Translations under genes and position numbers: made by a program
Shown: piece by piece, positions 21,384-31,539 of the stretch
How positions within the stretch are numbered: the first letter of the stretch is position 1
Layout: every line of letters begins with the position of its first letter
The notes under the pieces: model-generated
Told to the model about the DNA's origin: nothing
Database searches by the model: none
What the model saw: the letters and a program-made list of their open reading frames with translations, nothing else
Source: Prorocentrum cordatum
Taxonomy: Eukaryota; Sar; Dinophyceae; Prorocentrales; Prorocentraceae
Assembly (NCBI GenBank): GCA_963575745.1
Contig: CAUYUJ010019348.1
Span: 225,001 to 289,000, forward strand
Direction: 5' to 3'
DNA: 64,000 bases

Positions 21384-23431
21384 TACCGAACAGCGTAGAC
21401 TGATAGGTTTCTAGTTGACTCAAAAGAGCTCACAGATGACTCCACAGGGGGGTCCGGGCAGGCGTTGGGAGTTGCCGGCCGGGCCTGTGTCGGGCTCGTT
21501 TTTACCAACAGTCACACACTTCGTGCTCGTCGACCTCTCAGAACCCCATTCCCAGGCCACATTCTGAATAACCGGATGCAACGGTCACACACTTGGTGCT
21601 CTTCGAGTTCCCAGAACTCCATTCCCGGGCCACATTTTGAATGCCTGGAGCCAACTGTAGGCCACTTCGTGGTCTTCGAGTTCCCAGAACTCCATTCCTG
21701 GGCATGATTTTGAATGCCCGGAGCCAACTGTAGGCCACTTCGTGGTGTTCGAGTTCCCAGAACTCCATTCCTGGGCATGATTTTGAATGCCCGGAGCCAA
21801 CTGTAGGCCATTTCGTGTTCTTCGAGTTCCCAGAACTCCATTCCCGGGCCACACTTTGAATGCTGAGGCAGGCTGATGCTGAGGCTGAGGCAGGCTGAGG
21901 CTGAAGGCAGACTGAAGCTGAGGACGAGGCTGAAGGCAGACTGAGGCTGAGGCTGAAGCAGGCTGAGGCTGAGGCTGAGGCAGGCTGAGGCTGAGGCTGA
22001 GGCAGGCTGATGCTGAGGCAGGCTGAGGCTGAGGCTGAGGCTGATGCAGGCTGAGGCTGAGGCAGGCTGAGGCTGAGGCCGAGGCTGAAGGCAGACTGAG
22101 GCTGAGGCTGAAGCAGGCTGAGGCTGAGGCTGAGGCAGGCTGAGGCTGAGGCTGAGGCAGGCTGATGCTGAGGCAGGCTGAGGCTGAGGCTGAGGCTGAT
22201 GCAGGCTGAGGCTGAGGCAGGCTGAGGCTGAGGCCGAGGCTGAAGGCAGACTGAGGCTGAGGCTGAAGCAGGCTGAGGCTGAGGCTGAGGCAGGCTGAGG
22301 CTGAGGCTGAGGCAGGCTGATGCTGAGGCAGGCTGAGGCTGAGGCTGAGGCTGATGCAGGCTGAGGCTGAGGCAGGCTGAGGCTGAGGCCGAGGCTGAAG
22401 GCAGACTGAGGCTGAGGCTGAAGCAGGCTGAGGCTGAGGCTGAGGCAGGCTGAGGCTGAGGCTGAGGCAGGCTGATGCTGAGGCAGGCTGAGGCTGAGGC
22501 TGAGGCTGATGCAGGCTGAGGCTGAGGCAGGCTGAGGCTGAGGCCGAGGCTGAAGGCAGACTGAGGCTGAGGCTGAAGCAGGCTGAGGCTGAGGCTGAGG
22601 CAGGCTGAGGCTGAGGCTGAGGCAGGCTGATGCTGAGGCAGGCTGAGGCTGAGGCTGAGGCTGATGCAGGCTGAGGCTGAGGCAGGCTGAGGCTGAGGCC
22701 GAGGCTGAAGGCAGACTGAGGCTGAGGCTGAAGGCTGAGGCTGAGGCTGAGGCTGAGGCAGGCTGAGGCTGAGGCAGGCTGGCTGAGGCTGAGGCAGGCT
22801 GAGGCTGAGGCTGCAGGCTGAGGCTGAGGCAGGCTGGCTGAGGCCGAGGCAGGCTGAGGCTGCAGGCTGAGGCTGAGGCTGAGGAGGCTGAGGCTGAGGC
22901 TGAGGCTGAGGCAGGCTGATGCTGAGGCTGAGGCTGAGGGTGAGGCAGCTGGCTGAGGCCGAGGCCGACGGCAGACTGAGGCTGAGGCTGCAGGCTGGCT
23001 GAGGCTGAGGCAGGCTGAGCTGCTGAGGCTGAGGCTGAGGCTGAGGCAGGCTGAGGCCGAGGCTGAAGGCAGACTGATGTTGAGGCTGAAGCAGGCTGAG
23101 GGCGAGGCTGAGGCAGGCTGAGGCTGATGCAGGCTGAGGGTGAGGCTGAGGCAGGCTGAGGCCGAGGCTGAAGGCAGACTGATGTTGAGGCTGAAGCAGG
23201 CTGAGGGCGAGGCTGAGGCAGGCTGAGGCTGAGGCAGGCTGAGGCTGAGGCTGAGGCAGGCTGAGGCTGAGGCTGTGACTGCGACTGCTGTTGCCACTGC
23301 GACTGCCATCGCGAATGCGACCACGACTGCGAGAACAGCAGAATTCTACAACAGGATTCTTATCTGAATCTTAAGGGGAATGCTTCCAGATATGCTCCTA
23401 CACATCGCTGTTAGGTTGCTTTGCCGGGATA
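21384..23431 (+). mobile_element. 2.0-kb non-coding relative of the 13.2-kb element
   Basis: It starts TTACCGAACAGCGTAGACTG, followed by the same 5' block (CTGATAGGTTTCTAG, CCACAGGGGGGTCCGGGCAG) and five 73-bp repeats. It ends with the same 54-base 3' block. Where the larger element has its ORF, this one has a GAGGCT tandem array. This is what a non-autonomous derivative with conserved ends looks like. No flanking duplication was found. Confidence 0.6.
21855..23275. repeat. GAGGCT/GCAGGCT higher-order array
   Basis: Six-base GAGGCT units with GCAGGCT, GATGCT and GAAGCA variants form a higher-order period of about 154 bases. The marker GAAGGCAGACTGAGGCTGAG recurs near 21945 (variant), 22088, 22240, 22398, 22550 and 22706. 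A 579-codon minus-strand frame of Ser/Ala/Leu/Gln/Pro repeats crosses it; I regard that frame as a by-product. On the minus strand the array reads CTCAGCCTGC, the core of the motif dispersed in the larger element's ORF. Confidence 0.85.
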
Positions 23432-23830
23432 CTTTTGGGAAACCCGTTGGGCGTTGTACCAATGAGCATCGCCTGCGGTTCCCCGCTTTTGAATCGATGA
23501 CACATCGCCCCATGGCAAAACATGCCTGGCAAAAATCAATGCCCCGTGGAATTCTGAATATTGCAAAGCAGCCGATGGCAAAACAGGCCGTGCAAAAATC
23601 AGTGCTCAGCGGAATTTTGAAAATTCTTTACGCTTCGCGCATCCCCACCAGCCCATCTCAAAACAGCAACTCTTGCGAAGCATGCCGACAGTCGTGTTTT
23701 TCAGGCGTGTTTCCGCCTGCCCCCGCATATCTCCCCTGTTCCTCCTTCCTCCCGCCTCCTTGCACATCCTCCTTGTGGTGGAAGCGGGAGAAGGACGAGG
23801 CGGAGGAGGAGGGAGAGAAAGCGCTCCTCG
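23432..23830. other. Spacer with a two-copy ~62-bp repeat
   Basis: GATGGCAAAACAKGCC, CAAAAATCARTGC and GGAATTYTGAA recur at about 23510-23570 and 23573-23630. The CGCTTCGCGCATCCCCACCA phrase follows. No gene seen. Confidence 0.5.
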
Positions 23831-24185
23831 TGGTTTGAGTCGGTTGGGGTTTCTCGTCCTGGTGTGAGTCGTTCGGGCCCTTCTTCCTGGTGTGAGTCGT
23901 TCGGGTCGTCGTTCGGGCTCTTCGTGGTGTGAGTCGTTCGGGCTCTTCGTCCTGGTGTGAGTCGTTCGGGCTCCTCGTGGTGTGAGTCGTTCGGGGCCCT
24001 CGTCGTGGTGTGAGTCGTTCGGGCTCCTCGTGGTGTGAGTCGTTCGGGCGCCTCGTCCTGGTGTGAGTCGTTCGGGCCCCTCCTTGGTGTGAGTCGTTCG
24101 GGCTCTTCGTGGTGTGAGTCGTTCGGGCCCCTCGTCCTGGTGTGAGTCGTTCGTGGCTCCTCGTGGCGTGAGGCGTTCGGGCACC
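23831..24185. repeat. GTGTGAGTCGTTCGGGC minisatellite
   Basis: More than ten irregular units of 24-33 bases, each with GTGTGAGTCGTTCGGG and CTCSTCGTSSTG spacers. Minus-strand frames repeat a Pro/Asn/Asp/Ser/His peptide, which I read as repeat-derived. Confidence 0.85.
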
Positions 24186-24189
24186 TCGC

Positions 24190-24670
24190 CCCCTTTTGGG
24201 GCGTCTTGGGGGCCTCTTGGCGGCCCCAGGGGCTTCTAGGAGCGTCTTGGGTGCCTTGGGGGAGCCTTTTCGGGCCTCTTGGGAGCCTCTTGGAGGCCGT
24301 TTGGGGCGTCTTGGGGGCCTCTTGGCGGCCCCAGGGGCTTCCAGGAGCGTCTTGGGTGCCTCGGGGGAGCCTCTTGGGGCCTCTTGGGGACCTCTTGGGG
24401 GCATTTTGGGGGCCTCTTGGAGGCCTCTTGGGGGCCTCCTGGGGGCCTCTTGGGGCCATCTTGGGGCCTCTTGGTGCCTCCTGGGCGCTTCTTGGGGCCA
24501 TCGTGGAGGGGATGGATCAAAGACGAGGGGAGCTTCAATGAGCGCTGCCCCCTTCAGAAGGGCAAAATGAGCCCAAACCCTTCGTAATTTTGCCTTGAAG
24601 GAAGAAGGGAGCTGTAATGAGCGCTGCCCCCTCAGAAGGCCAAAATGGGGCCAAAACCGTAGTAAAATCA
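24190..24670 (+). repeat. Second locus of the 285-bp repeat family
   Basis: CTTGGGGGCCTCTTGG-type internal repeats, CTTGGGGCCATC, GATCAAAGACGAGGGGAGC and GGCCAAAATGGGGCCAAAAC match the array at 4797-5735 in the same orientation. Confidence 0.75.
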
Positions 24671-24807
24671 ATGATTTGGCTTTAAAGAAGAGGAGGGCAT
24701 TTTTTCTGGTCCCCCCCGTCGGGGCCAGAATCCTCGCGAGGGGTGTAGTTTTTTAGCCCTCCCAGGAGTCGAAAAGGACCCCCCTGACCACCCGCGAAAG
24801 GACCTCT

Positions 24808-24925
24808 CCAGGCCCAGGGGGAGGGGGGAGGGGGAGGGGGAAACCCCTCCCCGCAGGGGAAGGAGGGTTGAGAACAGAGCGGGCTCTCTAAACCACTCAC
24901 GCCCAAAGGGCTGGTGGGATTTCAA
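24808..24925 (+). repeat. 3' module of composite repeat, copy 2
   Basis: A GGGGAGG-rich tract, AAACCCCTCCCCGCAGGGG, CTCTAAACCAC and AAGGGCTGGTGGGATTT parallel 5736-5860. Confidence 0.65.
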
Positions 24926-24997
24926 GGCGCTTCGTCTGTCAAATTTATCTTTTTGTGTTTTCATTCCGCGGGCCAAAAAGTTCACAGCCATGGCCTG

Positions 24998-26590
24998 CTA
25001 ATGGTCGCTGTAGGAGACCCCCTCACTAACCGAACATGACCCCCGGCATTTCCTGCCGCAGGGTGCGGCGCCGCGCGCCACGGGGCAGTAGCCCACGGGG
25101 CGCCGATATTCCCCGCATTGCTCCTCCACGCCGCCCTCGGGGTCCGACTCCGTGACCTGGCCGGGGCTGGCCGCCTCCTCGGTCCCGTCGACGCCGCGCG
25201 CGCCGCCCTCAGTGTCTGACTCAATGGCCTCCTCCATGCCCTGGTCCTGCACCTCCTAGGCGCCGCCGTCGAAGCTCGGCATCGACGACGAGCATGACGC
25301 AAGCAAACCTCAGTTCATCAGCCACGGCCGCGCCATCGGCCTGCATTCCGTTGATGTTCATCTCCACGTTGATGTTCTCGGCGGAGTCCGGCTTGTCCAG
25401 CTTGCCGACGTTTTCGGCCTCCCACGACAGTCTCAATTGCCAGGCTGGCCGCCAGGCCGGCCGCCAATCATCACCACGTACTCGTCGATCTCCTCGACCC
25501 ACCCGTTGCCGAATGTCTAGACCCCGCTGAGACACGCTAGTTCACAGGTGCTCCAAATCTCTGCCCTTGGGGTACACCCAGCAAGAGGGCGTTACCCCGA
25601 CGTACTCAACCTTCTCGACGTCCCGCTCCAGGGAGCCCGACGCCTCTCCTATCTTCTCAACGCACGCTACCTTTATCACGCTCTTGCTCTCGCCCGCTGC
25701 GTCCACCTCCGCCGGCATAAGCTCCTGCACATTCACGGTCATGGACCGCCCCCGGATCTAATTTCACGATTTGTACCCACACAGTCGTTTGTAGCAATTT
25801 GTTGCATTTCACGGTCTTGTGCATGCCGACATCCTGCGCGTTCTTGCACCCTTATGATCCGACCACCACCGCGGGCGCGAACTCCTTCGCATTCACCGTC
25901 GTGTACGATTCCACGTGGCCAGGGTACTCGACATACTCACCCTGCGGCACCTCCATGAACTTCTCGACGTCCGTCCTCCGAAGCTGCGGCACCCCGACGC
26001 TAGTGATGCCAAAGACGTCCGCCTGCAGCGTGAGGAAGATGTTTGATGTCACAGATGGCCCCCAGGACCTTGCCGAGAGACTTTTCCCTGACGTCCGGCT
26101 GCGGGAACTACGGGATGTCATAGAAGGCATGCGTCCTCTGCTCCTCCTCCCCCGACTCCATGTTGGAGGAGATGTCGAAGCTCCCCACGCCGATCGAGCT
26201 CGGGGTCGGGCCTCGCTGCGCACAGCCTCGCAGTTGATGCCCCCGCATCCATCCAGCAAAACGTGCACATCCGTCAACAGCTCCACGTCCAAGCGGCACG
26301 CCGAATTGCGTCCCTTGGAGGTCGTGCCAAGGCGGAAAGCCGCCTCCTTGCCAGTCCGCTCCGCCGAGCGCAGCAGGTTCTTGGCAGCCTGGAGCGAGGG
26401 CTTTGCCGGGGGGGGCCACTGCAACCCTGACCTCCAGCAAGACCACCTCGAGAAAGCGCGGTGCCGTATTGCGTTCGTCGTTCGTGTCATTCAGGGTTTG
26501 GGCGTGGCCGCTTGCGGCGGGCGTCTGAGCTGCGCCACGAACCACTGCAGCGACCGCCACGCTGATCGTCATTCGCCAAGGGAGGCGCAT
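24998..26590 (-). pseudogene. Broken minus-strand gene, possible secreted or alveolin-like protein
   Basis: Coherent peptide character jumps between minus-strand frames. An ATG at 26590 starts a hydrophobic, signal-peptide-like N terminus (RMTISVAVAAVV). Later pieces include SFDISSNMESGEEEQ, then (frame of 25852-26490) DVEKFMEVPQGEYVEYPG and SYTTVNAKEF. A similar TVNVQELMPAEV and VEKVEYVG piece lies at 25542-25742, and a Cys-rich tail (CGEYRRPVGYC) at 24998-25252. VEK..EVP and YVE motifs recall alveolins, but the match is short. A G/C run near 26406-26417 (CCCCCCCC on this strand) sits at one frame change. The locus could be a spliced gene or a decayed one. An SL-like relic lies 125 bases upstream of the ATG. 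Confidence 0.35.
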
Positions 26591-26715
26591 CGTCCCCCGC
26601 CGCCAACGTCGCCAGGACAGCGCGATGTGCCACCTGTGGCCGCTGTGGGCAAGGCAGTCACGCTAGCCATCCAAAGGCCCGCCCGGCTGCGCGCCGAACC
26701 GTCTTGGCCCAATGG

Positions 26716-26731
26716 CTTGAGCCAGAATGAT
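26716..26731 (-). other. Relict spliced-leader-like sequence
   Basis: On the minus strand this reads CATTCTGGCTCAAG. It matches 13 of the last 14 bases of the dinoflagellate spliced leader, CATTTTGGCTCAAG. Genes re-inserted from mRNA often keep such a relic upstream. The position, 125 bases before the ATG at 26590 on the same strand, fits. Confidence 0.4.
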
Positions 26732-26744
26732 TGATGCTGCTGTT

Positions 26745-26847
26745 GCTGCTGCTGCGGAGGAGGAGGAGGGAGGGAGGAGGAGGAGGAGGAGGAGGAGGAG
26801 AAGGATGGCGGCGAACTAGTTGGCCTGGATTGGCCAGCTGGTCTGAG
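26745..26847. repeat. (GGA)n plus 41-bp direct repeat, copy 1
   Basis: A GGA tract is followed by a 41-base sequence at 26807-26847 (GGCGGCGAACTAGTTGGCCT onward). The same sequence is repeated without a mismatch at 27136-27176, again directly after a GGA tract. Confidence 0.85.
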
Positions 26848-27079
26848 CTGCACTCTGACTGTGTACTGGGGGGTGACCTTAATGGGTGACCCCCTCCTTC
26901 CTAATTCACGTTTGAACGATTCGGATTCATTCCCCTCACCGTGTCAGCAGCAGCAGGGAGGAGGAGGCGGAGGAGCAGTGAGGAGGCGAGAAGAGGCGGA
27001 GGAAGTAGGACGGGGTGCTGCAGGGATGAGGGAAGCGGGACGTGGGAGGAGGGAGGAGAAGAGACAAGGGGGAAGGTAG

Positions 27080-27176
27080 AGGAGGGTGGAAGAGGAGGAG
27101 GAGGAGGAGGAGGAGAAGGAGGAGGAGGAGGAGAAGGCGGCGAACTAGTTGGCCTGGATTGGCCAGCTGGTCTGAG
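27080..27176. repeat. (GGA)n plus 41-bp direct repeat, copy 2
   Basis: Second copy of the GGA tract and the 41-base sequence; the two are 329 bases apart. Confidence 0.85.
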
Positions 27177-27599
27177 GTCTCCTGCGGGGCTCTTCGGGGG
27201 GAGGGCCCCTGGCGGCCTCGAGCCTGAGTCCTGGGACCCAGGCGGCCCAGGACATGAAGACCAGACCTGCGAGCTCGGGGACTGTCCCCATGGGACGCCG
27301 ATCTGCAGCTCTTTGGCACCACGGGCCAGGGCACACCAGCTGCGGGCATGGCCAGCGACGACACCATTGGCGTGGGCGACGGCGACGGTCACGGCAAGCA
27401 CGGGCCTCGGCCGTTGGCCGCCTGAGGGCGTTGGTGCGCCGTCTGGTACCTCCACTTCGGCTTCGTCTGCCGGCAACTGCTCGTGAGCTTCGGCGGGCGC
27501 GCCGGCAGTGACGAGGCTTGGCGGCGCCGCGACCTCGACGACTGCCACGTTTACACCGACTGGGCACCTCAAATCATGTTCCGGACACGCCTTCCGGAA

Positions 27600-30500
27600 C
27601 ATGATTGCGCCCCCACGACGATTTCTGGGCGTCGTCAGTTGCCCTATGGGCAGTTACGCCGCGCCTGGAGAGGCCTTCTCCTGACGCAGCATTTCTGGCA
27701 ACAGATAGAGGACTGGAGGGCGCTCGCAGGCCGCTAACGCACGCCATATCCGAGTGCGAGCCCTCCCTCTTCATCGCGGGCGCCCTCCTTGCGCTGCAGC
27801 AGCTTGCAAAGTCCAGGGCGCAGGAGTGGGAGCAGCGGTTGATGCGGCAGCGGTCCACCAAGTTCTACGAGCAGCTCAGTGGCAGGTACTCTGGCTCGGG
27901 GAGCTGCCTGCACAAGATCTGTCATTGGAAGCATGCCGGGCCGGAGCCCGTCTCCTCGGTGCCGAAGGTCAAGCTACCTGCAGACCCATAGAAAGCAGTC
28001 GCACATGAACCAGCAGAATGGGAAGGCATCTGGCGGGCGAATCAAGGGCCGTGCCAGCGTCTGTGGATAGACGAGGAGCCAGCACGACTCGCACACGCCA
28101 AGCTGTTGCCCCCACTCGAGGCTTCCCAGTTGCGAGCCATCTGTCGCAGTCACAAGTGGAACACGGGGCTGGGCATCGATGGTTGGCCTTTCGGGCAGCT
28201 GGCTTGGCTCAGGAACGCGTGCTTGGATTGCTTGGCCCAGGTTCTTACCTGGTGCGAGAGATTATGTTCTTGGCCCACCGCCATCCAGATGTTCATCCTC
28301 TTCCTGGTGGCCAAGTAAGACGGCGGCGGGCGACCCATCGCGTTGATCCCCACGCCTGTGCGCATGTGGGAGGCAGCGAGGGACCCGCTTGTGCGACAGT
28401 GGGAACGCGAGCATCGTCGGCCTTACGATTGGGCGGCCCCGCAGCGGAGTACTGAACGAGCCGTCTGGAGGGCCATGCTGGACGATGATAGCCTCGAGGG
28501 GTCACCCTTCCACTCCTTGGCGGCCCTGACGGAGCTGGAGAAGGCCAGGCCTACGAGTACATCTCGCTCAATTTGATCTGGATCCCGGGCACCATGCAGG
28601 GGGGGCCCAGGAGCGTGCCGGCCTTTTCGCTGGAGTCCTACGCCTTCGGCCGCTCGGCGCGGAAGGGCCAGGCCATGGCGAATATGGCACGCACGTTGGC
28701 TGGGCTTCCCGGTGGCTCCAAGTGCGCCGATCGTTTCCTGAAGACGGTGCTGCACCTGTCGTGGACCTGATCCCCCACTAGGGCGGGGCCAAGGTCGACC
28801 CCGCCAAGTTCGTGGACGATTTGGCGCTCCGAGCGGCGGGGACCTTCACCAAGCTGCGCATGGCCCCCCCATCGGGCCGGCGGCCATGCCAGAGGGCCTG
28901 CTCGGCTTGAGGGTCTCCAAGGGCGCCAAGGGCAAATCCAGATACGCCGGCTCCTCCGCCGCGCTGGCGAAGGAGATCCAGCCACACCTCGACAGGCTGG
29001 GCGGGCCTCGCGCCCAGTCAGAGCGAGAGATGCTTGCGCGCGGGCTGCCGGCCCCAGGGCAGGAGGAGGGCCGCGGTTCGCGGCAAGCGGGCGCGCATCG
29101 CCCGACAGCGGCGGCGGAGAGCGGCAGCCCTGCGCCGCTGAGGCGCTAGAGGCAGGGCCTCGAGGCGTCTGTATCCTACGGCGGCGCTTGCGCTGGCACG
29201 CCGCCTGCCGCCTTCCGCTTCGCGGGCGATAAGGGCCGCGCGGCGCGCGCGGGAGCAGGGGCCTTCCGCTCTGGCGCCCCGGGCCGGGCGCTGGCCTCGC
29301 GCGCGGGCGGCGCCGAGCAGCTGCAGCCGAAGACCTGGGCCCAGGCGGCACGGGGCCACCCCGAGCGCCGCGACGCCTTCAGCCAGGCGCGGGGCCGCCA
29401 GCGGCCCAAGGTTCAGAGGGCACGCCAGCTCAGCCGTCTCCGCCAAGCAATGGAAGAGCGCGAGGAGGCCAGCGGGCGCCACCCAACTCACCGTCTACGA
29501 GCTGGGCTGGGACACGCTGGACCCCCAGCGCGCGCGCGCCGGGGCAGAGGGCGCGGCGATCCTGGACTTGAGCGGGCCCTGCCCATTAGAGGTCACCCTT
29601 GCGGCCGAGCGCCACGTCGAGCGCCGTCGGCTCGCGGAGCGGGCAGGGGCCGAGTCGGGCAGGTGGGCCATGAAGCCGGCGCCCTGGACGTTCCCAGCTA
29701 GGCACTTGATCGCCGCGAATCGCACTGACACATGGACGAGGCACCGCCAGAACTGCGCATGGACGGCCACGCCGGGAGGCCCCCCATCCAGGCCAGCTGC
29801 AATGAGCGGGGCCAGGTTGACGCGGACAGGTGCCCGCGGCACCAGAGGCGGGTCGGATCTCTCATGCGCCCGCGCCACGAGCGCCGCGCGGAGGGGCGCG
29901 CAGCGGTCCGCGACGAGCCGATCGATCTTCTGCACAAGAACAATTTTCGGGGCGTCGTGCACCTGGGTCTGCAGGCGACGAGCTCCGAAAAGCCGACTGC
30001 CCACTGGAAGTGGGCTCGAGGGCTCGGGGCCAACCCGCTGCGCGGGCTCAAGATGCCGATCCCACCAGACACCTTCGACGTGGCCTTCACATCATAGCCG
30101 GCGTTGCTCACTGGGCCCGTTGCTACCGACGGCTCGGTGCTGCGCCCTGACTTGGGGGAGTTGAGCGCGGGCGGCTGGGCGGCCATCAACTGGGGCGTCG
30201 AGAGCGCCCGCGAGTCCCGGGCGATCTTCGGGATCGCGCCGCTCGGACAGCCCGCCAGCCCGCGCTTCGAGCCGCGCGCGAGGGCGATTCCTGGCAGCCC
30301 ACCCATCGCGGAGGGTTTGGGGCCCCTTGGACGATCAGAACTTGGTTCCAGGGGCCGACCTCCGCATCGCGACAACCAAGTCCCACGTGAAGGTGGCACA
30401 CAGGGCCGCCTTGGGCCCTGAGGAGGCTTTGCGTTATTTGATGAATAAAGGCCGCCGACTACAGCGCCAAAGAGGGCGCCCAGACAGCGGCCTCTCCCGA

Positions 30501-31190
30501 GTGGGAAGTAAGTAAAGCGCGCCCGTGCGCAGCTTAATCAGTATAAGCGCATCTTAGGCTATGCGAGTTCCCGCCGAGCTGAGCTTGGGAAACGCGCCAC
30601 CGCAACCCCCCCCCTTGGGGGTCGCAGGTCGGCTCGGACGTGGACGCCGGCGGCCCGCCCAACTGAAGTCGACGGTTCGCGGCGCCGTCTGCGGCTTCAG
30701 GGCGGAGGCACTTGGCAGCGTTTGTCTCGCGCCCGTCCGGCGCGCAACCCGGCCCGCCCCCGACCTGGCCAAGTCTGAAATGCGTTTTGGTTGGGGCGGG
30801 GCCTCGGCTAGGTCCAGGAAGCAGCTGAAGGCCGGGGCCCTCTTGCACGGGGAGCGCGTCTCCGACCGGGATCGCGCCGCGGCTCTTTCGAGGGCGAGTT
30901 CCAGCAGGGGCATCGTTGACCCTGGCGCTGGGCCCGAGACCTTGGACTTCCACCCAGTTCCCCCGCCCCGTGAACGCGAGATCGTGGAGTGCGCAGAATA
31001 TGCGGTCTGTCGGGTCTGCGGGCGTTTTGCCCGCGCGCGGGCTCAGAAGTATTTCCGAGAGCGCGGGCGCCCCCTTCGACCCGACCGCGTCGTGGGTCAC
31101 AGGAGCCGATAGCGATGCCGCGACCGCATTTAAAATGGCATCGACCCCTACGCGGGAGAGCCTCTTCGGGAAGACTAAAACTTGTTAGGC
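27600..31190 (+). mobile_element. Decayed LINE (non-LTR retrotransposon), RT + RNase H
   Basis: A retroelement protein can be followed across several plus frames. In order: a pre-RT segment (27605-27991) with a stop, an RT start with GLGIDGW (28106-28318) ended by a stop after FLVAK, and RMWEAARDPLVRQWE and YDWAA (28343 on). Next come TELEKA then YEYISLNLIW with a 4-base frame slip (28534-28560), FVDDL (28809-28823) and SKGAKGKSRYAGSSAALAK (28915-28975). An RNase H start, ATDGSVL, lies at 30122-30139, and a CRVCG knuckle near 31010. Stops and frame changes show it is dead. The usual motif A aspartate also appears replaced by Glu. Family assignment is from motif order. Confidence 0.7.
28343..28576 (+). 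pseudogene. LINE RT palm fragment
   Basis: Open piece of the reverse transcriptase of the surrounding LINE, from RMWEAARDPLVRQ to TELEKA. The frame is lost through four extra bases just before the YEYISLNLIW segment, which continues in another frame. Confidence 0.6.
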
Positions 31191-31324
31191 GCCGCCATCA
31201 GTCATGCTCCAGAAGCGGCTTCCCGGATCGTGATTCCAGAGATTCCCCGGGGCAAATAGGCGCGCGGCCCCGGGGCCCGCCGCCAGAGGCCCCCCCCCGG
31301 AAAAGAAGAGGGCGGGGTGGACGG

Positions 31325-31440
31325 AGCGAGGAGGAGGAGGAGGAGGAGGAGGAGGAGGAGGAGGAGGAGGAGGGGGTGGAGGAGGGGGCGGAGCAGGAGG
31401 AGCAAGAGTTGGAACAGGAGCAGGAGCAGGAGCAGGGCCA
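31325..31440. repeat. (GGA)n microsatellite
   Basis: GGA tract followed by GGAGCAGGAGCAG units. It separates the end of the first LINE remnant from the second. Confidence 0.9.
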
Positions 31441-31539
31441 CGCGAGGCGGCTGCCCGGGCGCCCGCCCCATGCAGCATGTTCGCGATGGGCCGGGAGGAC
31501 TGTTTGGAGGTCGCCCCACAGATGGGCGCCATGGGCCAT

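Noticed and set aside
21585-23324. 579-codon minus-strand frame rich in Ser, Ala, Leu, Gln and Pro
   Set aside because: It is entirely the translation of the GAGGCT array plus 73-bp repeats; stops are absent because the repeat lacks them.
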